NCBI GenBank assembly: GCA_030407005.1
Contig: JAUDYN010000013.1
Location: 186,001 to 250,000, forward strand
DNA: 64,000 bases
From: Desarmillaria ectypa
Taxonomy: Eukaryota; Basidiomycota; Agaricomycetes; Agaricales; Physalacriaceae
Direction: 5' to 3'
The notes beneath the pieces were generated by a model. It made no database searches. It was given only the letters and a program-made list of their open reading frames with translations, and was not told the origin of the DNA. Shown piece after piece: positions 34,887 through 45,925 of the stretch. Each line of letters opens with the position of its first letter. The stretch's first letter is position 1. The translations under genes were made by a program, and so were the position numbers.

Positions 34887-35958
34887 CATCAATTCGATTT
34901 CTATACAAAGTTTTAGCTTATAATGAAGAGCTACGTAAATCAAAGGTACTTGTGTCATATATCTATAACGTTGCTTCACTGTCTGCCTAGCACAACTCCA
35001 TATTATGGTATCTAGCGCCCTCGCGGGACATGTCGCATGTGTCAGACCGCCTCTATATGTACCCATATTTCGGGATTATGCACTATACTGACTGGCGATG
35101 AGATCATTGCATGAAGCGTGTCGACAAATATACGGAATAAACATAGCCGAGACAAGAGGGTACGATGAGTGTTATGGTCATGAATGCCATTGAATGAGTT
35201 CCTGCGATGCGACAATTAACTACCCAAACAAATATGGAAACTTAGCAGAGCTCCAAGAAGAGAATTATTGTATTCCCGTTTCTTCCTGGTGTTGGACCTG
35301 GCTAGAATTCCCAAGACGTGTCATTTGCTCGATTCTGTTAGGGCCTTGTGTACTTTCTTCTGAGCGTGCTCCTTACATAAGCCACTTTTCTTGTTCCCGA
35401 CCACCATGTTCGACGACACCGATAGACAACTTTCTTCCGGAGATCCCCCGAATGGCCGCAAACGACATGGTAGAGTACATTTTTGTATATAGGACTGTTG
35501 TGGTAGAAGGTGGCCATGGGAACAGTGAAGAAGGAGCGTGTTTTTCACGGAGCCTAGGTGAGTGCCTTCCATTTGTATTTGTATGCTTATCACCCTTACT
35601 TTCGGGACAATTTGTAGTCATCGTTATATAAGTATTTGGGAGATTGACAATTGGGTGGAAAAGGTAGTTTTCAACCTAGTCGAGCGTTCAATTCTCATGG
35701 TCTGACATCCTCGTCAAGACTGGCATTCCACCACATGCACAATGCAGTCATATGGAAGCTTCCTTTCAGTTGTTACACCGAGTTTTATGTATTTTCTGAT
35801 TTAGAAGCCAACCCGTAAGAATCTTCTGACCCTTATTGACCCTTTCTTTTTGCTGACGCATTATAGTAAGAAATCATGTCGGCGAGCTCGATGGCACGGG
35901 AATATTGTTCTAACTCCGATCCCTACAAAAAGTGAGCGACCATCGGTAGGGACTGGAT
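34887..35958. other. Spacer between halogenase pseudogene and NRPS-like gene
   Basis: Both strands have an open frame over 35194-35631, with no recognised domain. This is the promoter region of the synthetase gene. Confidence 0.35.
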
Positions 35959-38900
35959 ATGATGTTGCTGCCGGCTCCTCAAGGTGTCTCCTCCTCGACC
36001 TACAACCCCCCTCCACTTGACGGGTCGCTTACAGTCCCCGAATTATTCGACTACAACGGCTTCCATAGTGCTAAGCACACCTTGTTTCGATACAACAACC
36101 TGGACAATGGCGAATCTCGCAGTATTACCTGGGCGGAGGGTGTTGCAGCGTTTCATGTAGCAGGGCATTATTTCAGGGAGCACATCAACGACGAATCTCC
36201 AGTTGTTGTAGGCATCCTAGCTAATACTGGTACGCTTGCGTATTTTCTTCAGTGTTGAAGATCTCAGCACCTAGCAGATTCGATCACATACTTTACGGTG
36301 CTCGTTGGCCTCATGCGCCTCGGCAAGATTCCCTTTCCCATTTCCCCCCGTAATTCTGTTGCTGCCATTGTTCATTTGATGAAGTCAACAAGCTCCAAGT
36401 ATCTCGTCGTCAGCGGGGATGCTACCCTGCAGAAGCTTGCCGACACCATCTGCTGTCATTTCAGGGAAAGTGACAAAGATATCATTACGATATCGATGCC
36501 ACGCTTCGCCGATTTACTTCCCTCCGAGCCGCGCTCACACCAACCCCTTGCACCGATTCGGCCTGAATGGTCGCAGACGGCCGTCATCCTTCATTCGTCG
36601 GGTACCACGCGGTTTCCCAGTCCTATTTACACCACTCAAAAAATTCTCTTGCAAAATGTTACCCGGCCACGTACATGGTTTCCATCGCCGTACTCGCTCG
36701 AACTAAATGATCTTCAGATTACGGGGAAGTCGATTTATGCGGAGAAGTGGTCGGGGCCCAGGCGGTTCCAATGTATCGTGAGCATCTTTTCCATATATGC
36801 ACCCTCTGCGACACGGGTTCTAAAGTTGGGCATAGACACAATGGGGTTTACATCTATCTTGCTCTCTGTATGCTCATCTCTTTCGACCTTAATTCGATAA
36901 CACTGACAGCCTGCTGATAGGTCGGAACCGGCGCCATCATTGCTTGCTTCCCGCCCACAGAACCGCCCATAATACCGACACCCGAACGGCTTCTTTCAAG
37001 CGTGATCAGTACCCAAAGCACCATAGTTTTTAGTGTTCCTGCTTTTCTGGAGGTGCGGGAATATTTTCTTCGAAATCGAATGACTTCACTGATAGATCAG
37101 TGATGTAGAACTGGGCTCGAGATTCTCGAGCTATCGAAGCTCTGAAATCGACAACTGCGATTGTAAGTTTTCCCTTGTAGCTGGATAATCGATGTTGACT
37201 TGGCCGCAGACTTTCGCTGGCGGTCCACTTGAGAAGACTGCCGGCGATACTCTTGCCGCGAATGGCATTTTCATAGTGTCCGTTTTCGGACTGTGAGTAT
37301 TGTTGTTCTGTTGATGATTCATGTCGCTTATTTCCTTGGAAGAACCGAATCCGCTGTATCTATGGTATTGCCCAGTACGAGCGCCGTTTGCTCTTCTGTG
37401 ACGCATTGACCTGATTATCAAACAGAGAGCATCCCAGCTGAAGGATGGGAGTGGATGAGGGTAAGTACCCCGCAAAGCACTTGGTAGCTGTTTTGGACTA
37501 TCTGGCAGGTGCCAAGTAATATCGACGTCGCTTTTGTCCCAACAGGTGAAGAGGGTATCTATCGTTTGTACGTCAAGGCAAGTCTGATGCTGTATCATCG
37601 GTTGACCCCCTCGCTAATGGCGTGAGCTCCTCTTTCAGGAAAATGAACTAAATTGCCCTTCGGTTATTAACACCGAAATCGATGGAGTCAGAGCTTTCGA
37701 CACGGAAGATCTGGTGCAGCTGCATCCTTTGAACGGAGGTCTTTTCAGGGTCTATGGACGTGCTGGTGAGGCGATAGTTTCGCATGTCTGACCTCATCTC
37801 AATCAGCTTTCAGATGACCAGATAACGCATAGTACAGGGGTATGCCCTCATTCCACTTGGTCGTCGTAGTCTGACACTGACCTTGATACCTACATTTCAG
37901 GAGAAGGTATACCTACGTGTCCATCCTCTTTATTCCACATACTCACTAACTATTTTGAAGACGAATCCTGTACCAATTGGTGAGCAAGGCAACAGACCCT
38001 TGGAGCGTTTCTGACGATACCCAATGCAGAAGCGGTCCTGATTGCTGACAAGGGTATTGCAGCAGCCGTCATGTTTGGCCGATCGAAGTTCCAACCAGGC
38101 GTCCTCATTCAACCTACGCCAGATGAGGCTTTTGACCCGAGCGATGCCACCCGATTGGCGGAATACCGGACAAATATATGGTAGGACTGCGCCCTTGCTC
38201 TTTCTCGCAATGCTGTTGATCTCTTGTCTGACAGGGGCTCCATTAACAAGGCAAACGAGCAAGCACCCCAACATTCTCGGATATATAAGGAGGTGTGTAT
38301 GCCATGTTTGCCGCGAGGATTTCTTTGATCAGTCATTTGCAAGATGATCCTTGTGGCGAAACCGGCGAAGCCTTTCGAGTTCACGGCGAAGGGAACCCCG
38401 CGACGCACTGCCGTCCTGAAAGCTTACGAGGAAGAAATCGAAGCGTTGTACAAGAATCTTGATCAGATGCTCCCCACCGATGTGGTAATTCCTCAGGAGT
38501 GGTCACTGAAGAATACCATAGCCTTGATTAGAGATATCGTTCGGGTCATTTTAGAACGAGACATCGGCGACACCGATAGTATCTTTGTAGCAGGAGGCGA
38601 CAGGTATGCTCTTTCAGTATTCGTTTGACACGGTACCTGAGACTGTCACGTAGCTTAACAGCAATAGCCATCCGAAGCTCTATCCTTCGTGCACTTCGCA
38701 AGTCTGATGCGGTCTCCGTGGCGGCCCTCAGAGCTCTCCCACATAATTTTGTGTTCGATTCACCCTCCGTTGCTGCACTGAGCACTTTCATCTATGACTT
38801 CGTGCTGGGTGCTCAAGCTACGTCGACAGCTATCCAAGATACCAGAAATGAACACAAAGCTGTTCCTTCAGGCGTCGAGCCCCAGCGCGAACAATCATTT

Positions 38901-39760
38901 TCCGATCAAAGTCAGAGTATCGTAAAGCTACGAGACGGGAAAGGTGAACCGCCTTTGATCATTATCCCTGGTAAGCATAAGCTTATCGTACATATGGTAC
39001 GTTAATTGACCTTTTCCTAGGTGCTGATGGATCTTTCTTCGAATACGCGACTTACACCAGCACGTTCCGAACGGCAGTTTGGACACTGGCTATCACACCA
39101 GATACACCCTTGACCTCTCTCCGTGACATAGCGTCCTTCTATTTCTCCAAGATCAAAGCCGAGAGACCCACTGGTCCCTACCGTTTAGCGTCCTACTCGT
39201 CGACTAGTGTTCTCCTCGTCGTTCTCCTGGGGCTCTTCGAGGACAATGGTGACGAGATCGTTCAGGCTGTTATGCTCGACCACTTCCCAGCTATGTTTGT
39301 GTACGCAGCCAACAAGCACAGCAACCCTGATCCTAGGTCGCCAGAGAGTCTCGAAACGATGCTTGAAGCAAGCATGATTGCCATCAAAGCCATGATGGAT
39401 CGCGACGCTCATCGCAAAGAGCGGCTGTGGGATACTGTCGGTACAAATAACTTGGATGCGGTACAGCGCTCGATCCATAACATCCGGGCGTATCTCACTG
39501 CGGCTGCCGAGTTTGTGTATGATTTAGCAACAAACGAGGAAGGGGCGTCGTCTATTCAGTTGATGGCGCGGTGGCTAAGGACGGTGAAAACGCCTGTGAC
39601 GGTGGTAATAGCGACTCAGGGTGCTGCTTACGGGACCGAGTGGACGGACATGAGCACAAGACAATGTCTCCCGGACGCCCGAGTTGTTGTCGTCGAAGGG
39701 GGTCACTACGAGTTTCTGAGAGACAAAGTGGTCATAGAGCTGCTGCAAGAGGGCTATTGA
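35959..39760 (+). CDS. NRPS-like synthetase, adenylation-thiolation-thioesterase (atromentin-synthetase type)
   Basis: Three-domain enzyme of about 950 residues, the size of basidiomycete A-T-TE synthetases that activate an aromatic alpha-keto acid and dimerise it (atromentin synthetase being the known case). The substrate here is inferred, not shown. The A domain starts LDGSLTVPELFDYNG and includes ILHSSGTTRFPSP (A3 position), EVVGAQAVPMYHTMG, GTGAIIACFPPTEPP, FAGGPLEKTAGDTLA and YGRADDQITHSTG. The T domain has IFVAGGDSLTAIAIRSS with the phosphopantetheine Ser. The TE domain starts at PLIIIPGADGSFFEY, with GPYRLASYSSTSVL at the nucleophile elbow, MLDHFPAMF and VVEGGHYEFL near the end. About 18 introns join in frame, including a GC-AG intron after 37579 and a 6-nt exon (37901-37906). 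In the A3 core the usual Gly and Lys (SGSTG-x-PK) read Arg and Ser, so adenylating activity is uncertain. Confidence 0.82.
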
Positions 39761-41532
39761 TTCGGCCGCGAGCTTCAATCCTGATTTAGTTGGCACCTTT
39801 CATTCTTACCGTTCTTTTACTGCATCACATTGTTACTATCACTCCAGTCTTTCAATTTTACAATTAGTCATATCTTTCTTTCCTGTCCATCAGGCGAATT
39901 CAACGAACGATATCAGGCCAATCCCTACAACACAACACATTATGGCGATACACGATCTCAACTGTATTGTCAGCAAGGCTACAGCAAAGGGCGGGCGCGT
40001 GCTGGCTTTTTTAACTTCTATGTGGGGGTGATAGTCGTTGACCAGGTCAAGGTCACCGAACGAATGGATCCATGAAAGATCCCGGAGCCGCTGAGTTCAA
40101 TATGTACTGGAGCGTACTTGACAATACAGCAAGGCGTGTAATTCTCAAGCTGCGCCTGATGACCGCTAGAAATAAAATCACTGCAAACTAAACGAACTCT
40201 GTCTTCTTATGCGTTCTCGATATTTGAAACCCAACTATCCCTGGCCGGTGTGAGTTTGGTGCATAAGAATAGAACAGCTTTGGGCATGATGCACTTACGA
40301 TACGAAACACTCTCAGGGTCGGTGGCATTCAAGTTGATGAAGTGCCGAGCGTTCTTGGTGGAGCATTCGGAATCAATCCGGAAAGAGAAACCGTTGTGGT
40401 GTAAGCCCGTTGCCCTGCAAGCAGAACAAGTGTATGGATTGCCTTGCCGTAGTCCGAGAGTAGGGAATTAATGACGCCTGTTCGAGAGAAGGACAAATCC
40501 GTGGCGGGGAATGAAGACGGGAACGATAAAGGAACCTTAAGGCGAAGAAAACAGTAATAAGGTTCGGCCACAAGCCATGACGTCAGCCAATCTTCGCGGC
40601 GGTGTGGATCTCGAGTGGTGATCTCAGCGCCATTTTTGCGCTCATCAATGTTGTGGGCATGCTTGCAGAGACAGGGAGAACACGAAAACGACGAATGACC
40701 ACCATATCCTTCTCAAGAATCTGTAGCCAAAGGACAGTCAATACGATGTCGGTAGGTGAGATACATTTTCTCGTGTACAAAATAAACCTTGATCTATTTC
40801 CATTCTTACTGAGATACCGTATCTGATCTTCAAATACAGTCCCGCAACTACACCGCAGTCTCAAGAGAAATATCAGGATCCGGCTGACAGAATGCGATTG
40901 GTATGTTCGTGACCTTGTTAACTTCTTTTATAGTACAGTTACATGAATCCCCTCGCTGGACTGTATTCAATCGCATTGACAACCCAGATGAACGCGCACT
41001 TATCTAACTTTACTAATTTCAGGCATATTCGGAGTGGTTTTCCTCGATTATGTAGTGATTGAGAGAGGGAGGAGGCTGGCATCATTGGTACGGCGTATAT
41101 TTGGTGCTTGGAATCATCTAGGGCGACGGCTTCAAGGCCGGTTTGAGTCATAGAATGACGCGTTTAAAATATATTTGGACAATAATGGATGATATACATC
41201 TGAATATGATTCGGGCAAACCCCAATTGAGGCGGTACACAGACAATGTGCATTTGACTTCAAATGAGGAAGAGAACCGGGTAGGATTTGTAACGTTCCAG
41301 ATGCAGACGTGAATTACTTATCTGCTTATGGAGATCGGAAAAGGTGCGAAGATAAATAGGTCATTTCATAGCTGTGGAACTCCACTTTGTCTGCAGTCAA
41401 GATACTAAAGGAAATACGTACAGAGCATTTACTACTTATTCAGTAAGTACACTTTCTACTATTTAAGGTCTAAAGAATGATATATAAACGGAAATAAGTC
41501 CATTTAAACGTTCACGGCAAAGCCAAAACCCT
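39761..41532. other. Intergenic between synthetase and cupredoxin genes
   Basis: No gene supported. Contains one perfect TGACGTCA octamer (40578-40585). The open frames on both strands at 40250-40864 are mutually overlapping and without features. Confidence 0.4.
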
Positions 41533-42686
41533 TCAATAGGATGTGTTGTTCGTTGCGATCGCAAGTGCCTGGAACGCCTCAAAGGTGTTTGGCCCATTCT
41601 CGTTAGCATTAATAGCGAACACCATGCCCGATCCACAGTGGCTGACCGGCACAGTCTGACTACAATAGCCCCAGATTGGGTTGGTCTGGCAGAATGTCAA
41701 CACGGCATGTTACGAGACAGAAAACCCACTCACGTCGTTAACGGTAATCTGGAACGTCGGGAAGTACGTCTCATTTGGAGAAACAGGTTTGCTGTGGCAG
41801 CGGTGTGAGAAACCATGCCATTAAACGGGAAGGAGGAAAAAGTCTTACAATCCAGAGAAAAACCCGTCCTTTCCAGTCGATTTCTTCAAGGGCACACACG
41901 GGTTAGCGAAGTTGCTCTGGGTGACTGTATGGTTCTTGGGATGGAATTCAAACGTGACTGTATCGCCAATAGCAGCGGTGATGTTTGGAGGTCCATAGGC
42001 GAGCTTTCCGTCCACTCCGACAATGATCTTGTGGTCGACAGGTGCGCTGCAGGTCGGCTTGGCACAATCCGTAGTCGTACTCATAGTTGGAGGGGGAGGG
42101 GGGAGGGGACCGCCCGTAGCCTTAGCTAGTGCCTTGAACTGCTCGAAAGTACCGGGAGGAGGATTGATGGCAAACACCATCCCTATTGACATCGAACGTT
42201 AGGAAGATACGGACTTCTACAATGGGGTTCGCATGCATACCAGATCCGCAGTGTCCGGTTTGTTCGCAGTGGAACCAAACAGGATCCTTGTCGACAACTT
42301 TGACTTGAAATGTCGGTAGGTATTTCTCATCTGGAGCAACTGGGACACTAGGAAGCACCATTAGATTACAATGATAAGGAGGCGCAGTTATTCAACTAAC
42401 AATCCAGAATCAATACCACCATAAAGAGGAACGCAAGGTGTCTCGAAGGCCGATTGGGTGACTGTGTGATTTTTTAGATTACTGCTCAACAATTAGCACG
42501 ATGGCATGCGGTATGAATAAATGAAGCATACAAGATAAATGCAACCACATCTCCTGGCTCAGCATAGACGTATTCAGGGTCATAGGCGAGCTTGCCATTA
42601 GCGCCGACAGTCACATTGTACGTCGAGCCGTACGTCGCCATAGCGGCGGGTAGAAGAAGAGCAAGAGCAAACAAGGAAGATATCAT
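41533..42686 (-). CDS. Secreted two-domain cupredoxin-like protein
   Basis: Paralogue of the gene at 2258-3721 with the same architecture and the same intron positions. The start at 42686 gives a signal peptide MISSLFALALLLPAAMA. An in-frame Met at 42755 would add residues that spoil it. Domain 1: STYNVTVGANGKLAYDPEYV, NLKNHTVTQS, HCEQTGHCGSGM. A short Pro-rich linker (GPLPPPPPTMSTTTD) leads to domain 2: HKIIVGVDGKLAYGP, HPKNHTVTQSNF, WGYCSQTVPVSHCGSGM. His, Cys, His and Met ligands are present in both, but in domain 2 seven residues separate Cys from His instead of four. The protein ends a few residues after the last domain (ALAIATNNTSY), so it lacks the Ser/Gly spacer and GPI-like tail of its paralogue and should be freely secreted. 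About 300 residues. Confidence 0.85.
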
Positions 42687-42773
42687 GATGAATAAGAAAG
42701 CAAAAGAAGTGTTACAATGAGAAGGGGAAGAAACGAAGAGAAGGATAGCTAGCACTTACCTCGAACATTAACA

Positions 42774-42780
42774 TTTTATA
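42774..42780 (-). promoter_or_regulatory. TATA-like element of the second cupredoxin gene
   Basis: TATAAAA on the minus strand about 90 nt before the chosen start. It sits in TATAAAATG...TCGAGGTAAGT, a context similar to CATAAAATG...TCGAGGTCAGT upstream of the 3.7 kb paralogue. Confidence 0.4.
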
Positions 42781-42786
42781 CCATGA

Positions 42787-43967
42787 GCCATTCCCGAAAT
42801 GACCAGACGAAGCGGGTCAAATTACACGGAGGCTGAGGTGGTGCAGTGCTCAAGAGACCACAGTACCGTATTGTATCGGCGAGTTTGAATTGGGTGGTGA
42901 AAATACGACTAAGCCAATAGGAAGAGGTTAAACTCGGGGCGCAGTGGTGCTCCCGCTCCTTCCCAAATGCATCTCTCAAACAGCATGCCGAGGCATCCTT
43001 TACACATATAGCCAAGAAGATTCTGGCGCTGATGTTTGAAAATCGTATATTATCGGGGAGGTCGGACAGCTGAGCCGGTGCCGATGCTGTGTCGCCCTAG
43101 CACAGACGCGCCATTTATGCGGTGGGCACGAGATCGAGCACTCCATGGGCGGTCATGAAAATTAGCTCAGACCGTTTGAAAGCCGTGATCCTATGATGAA
43201 ACGAGGCAAATATGCGACCGTGCTCGTTTCATGTTGCATACTTAACCGGCGGTCGCCACAGGACGCGGAAACGGTGTCATCGAAGCTAACCACCCTAGGA
43301 ATAGTTTATTACAAGTGTTAGTAGATTCATTTCCTAAGGCGAGGTCCCGTAATCACAGCTTGAAAGATGCAACCGCTCTTCTGAGCTATAAAACACGAAA
43401 AGCATGACAAACCACACGTACATGTTGCATACCTAGACAAGCAAGCATTTATATATGTGGAGTACCTTGGATTCTTGCACATTAGAGTATCACATATGTA
43501 CGTTTTATGCTTAGTTTCAGCTGTAATAGGAGTAAACAACCAGCTCCTACAGGCTACAGCGCCGACTGGTTAGCCAATAAACACAAAGCGGCAATAGACA
43601 GACTCGCCTAAGCCACAAAATCATAGGTGTATCTACGCTTTCAAGGCAGCCGTGCACACCACGCTTGGGTTTGATTAAGACACCCGAACGATATGGTGGA
43701 AAGAAAACGATCGGCAAATGCCGACGGCGCCACTTCGTTTGCTCCATCGCGATTGGCGTACCCGTTTTTTACTGCTTAACCCCCCTTGCACCGGGTCGCG
43801 CACTATTATTTTGGCTTTCCTGTTCTTGAGAAAAAAGGAAATATTTTAACCGAAACGTTCATGCACCCCAAAGGATTCCTACCTTTTCTGGTCGCGCTGG
43901 TCTTTCAACTTTGAACTAGCCAGCTACAAATCAGCTATTACAAGTAATGGTACTCTTTATCAAACAC
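42787..43967. other. Intergenic, nothing recognised
   Basis: The minus-strand frames at 42776-43015, 43327-43539 and 43547-43747 have no recognised content. Confidence 0.4.
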
Positions 43968-44520
43968 AGACGACAGATTCCATGAACATAGACCAGCAGC
44001 GACTCCACGTGCAGTACCTTTCGAGGGTATCTGTGCCCATAGCGAGTATTAATTTGGACCTTGATTTTGGAGACCCGATAGAAGTATTCTGAGCATGCAA
44101 GCCACAGAATAAGTATGAGATGTCTCCCGGCATTAATAAAATACCCACGACGTGCGCTCAAGGACCCTGATGAAAAGCGTGTTTTGGTCAACACGCTACC
44201 ATCAGTCATTCGGGAATCTATGAGGTATTTCCAGAGCCAGTCCTCACGGTTACCAGATTTGTGGCAACACGTATTTGGTGAGGTAAGTCGCCCAAAGCAT
44301 CAAGCACAAGCACAAGCACAAGCGCAAGCTCGGTCAACCCAACCGCGATCTGTTACAAAAAGGGATTAACACCGTGAGCATAGATTGAACGAACCGGGTT
44401 GCACATACTTCACACATCACGCGGCTCCCATTTAGTACGATAATGCGTTAGCAGTACCTGGAGTGAATCTGACTGATGAAGCATCATACCGACACTGATA
44501 TTGGTGATCTGACCAAGTAC
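43968..44520. repeat. Degenerate tandem duplication, copy 1
   Basis: Aligns co-linearly with 45465-45925 at many short blocks: gggtatctgtgcccat/gtgtatctgtacccat, ctcaagga..ctgatgaaaa/ctcaaggg..ttgatgaaaa, gattaacaccgtgagcatag/gattagcaccgtgatcatag, gtgaatctgactga/gtaaatctgactga. On the minus strand both copies encode the string AMGTDTLE followed by K or R, but stops and frame changes follow. Unknown origin; possibly two decayed paralogous genes. Confidence 0.5.
44301..44328 (+). repeat. Hexanucleotide repeat (caagca)n
   Basis: About four and a half imperfect caagca units inside copy 1 of the duplication. Absent from copy 2. Confidence 0.85.
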
Positions 44521-45464
44521 CGGTCCCAGCGGCGCCGCACGCGCCGATTTTGCTATTAATTATGTCAACAGCAAAATTTAGATGAAATGGAGATTTGTAT
44601 CGATGGTGGAGGTCGAACATCATCGGTTGACTTGGTAAAAGAAGTCAATTCCATACGCAAGACACTCTTTGGAATAGAATGAATGAGCCGCTGAAGCCGC
44701 CAAAAGAGAGAGAGCCTTACCGTAATGAAAAGCGAAGTGACAGCTGCATTTTATGAATCTGAGTGCATATCGTTAATATACGTTATTCGGCGTGGTCAAA
44801 ATTGTCCTAGTAATTGGGACATGGTCGGCGCTTCCCTACGGTCGATTTATACACTCTCAACTTCCATGGTGAAGTCTCCCTGCCTCATAATATACATAAT
44901 AATATCACTATGCCAACCACCCGAGGAGTAGGACGGATATTCACGGCGCGCGACGCACCTATCAGCTCCGAGAAAAAGAAAACATAGACGATCTTGATAT
45001 AATCCTCTCTGGGTCGAACCTAGCTTTCGCACGTGCAGAGATGGCAACAGTCATCCAGTAGCGGCAGTTGCCGGTCCCCAATTTTTTCCTTTTGTACGAA
45101 GAAACAGTGGGCTGTATCTGAACTGTATCTGAACTGTTGATTCGGTGGCTTAAAAGGTCCCTACGAGTAGATTTTCCTGCGGTAAATTCAAAGTAGCATA
45201 ATAACCGAGTAACCTATATACCTAGGACTCGGAATGGGTTGCTACCGACAATCAACAATCATCGGGGAGAACTCATGAGCCCAAACAGATGATGTGAATG
45301 ACTGCAAGTATTCATCACACCACTGCGAACGCTGCGCCCAAGGTAAGTCCATATTTCTCTCGTGTACGTCGTAAAAACTGGCAACTACGCTGAGTAAACC
45401 TTTCAATAAAGTCAACGGGGAAATGTAGTTTGCTTCAAGAATTAACATATAGCATCCTGTATCG
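44521..45464. other. Spacer between duplicated blocks
   Basis: No gene recognised. A short perfect tandem (gtatctgaact twice) lies near 45112-45135. Confidence 0.35.
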
Positions 45465-45925
45465 AGCACAGACGACAGCCTCCAATAACAACAGCACATG
45501 ACACTTTTCAAGTGTATCTGTACCCATCGCAAAGATGAGGGTCAGCAAGGCGTAGAACGGAGTCTTTTCAGCCTTGGAGAGCCAATAGAAAAAAGCTCCT
45601 GTATAGTAATCGAACACAGGCAACGTGTTCTCAAGGGCTTTGATGAAAATTGCGTGCATTGGTCAATATGCTACCACCGGGCATCCAGGCAATCATGGGA
45701 TGTTTCTAGGGCCGCGCCGAGCTGACGCTGTATGTGTTACGATACGACATTTCGGTAAGATGGGTCGCTCAAAATATCAAGCCCACCTGAGACCTCTGAT
45801 TAGCACCGTGATCATAGAGGGAATGGACCAGACCGTTCGTACCTCACATTTACAGTTCCGACTCAGTCGTCAGCAGTAGCATGAGTAAATCTGACTGAAG
45901 GAGCGCTGATATCGCCGTCCGCGCA
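45465..45925. repeat. Degenerate tandem duplication, copy 2
   Basis: Second copy, about 1.5 kb downstream of the first. Its minus strand has a longer open stretch (74 codons, 45659-45435) with hydrophobic segments (PFYALLTLIFAMGTDTLE), which hints at a former membrane protein, but no start, splicing or family could be supported. Confidence 0.45.

Noticed and set aside
45435..45659. Possible membrane protein fragment on the minus strand
   Set aside because: No start, no splicing and no family. Described only as part of the tandem duplication.
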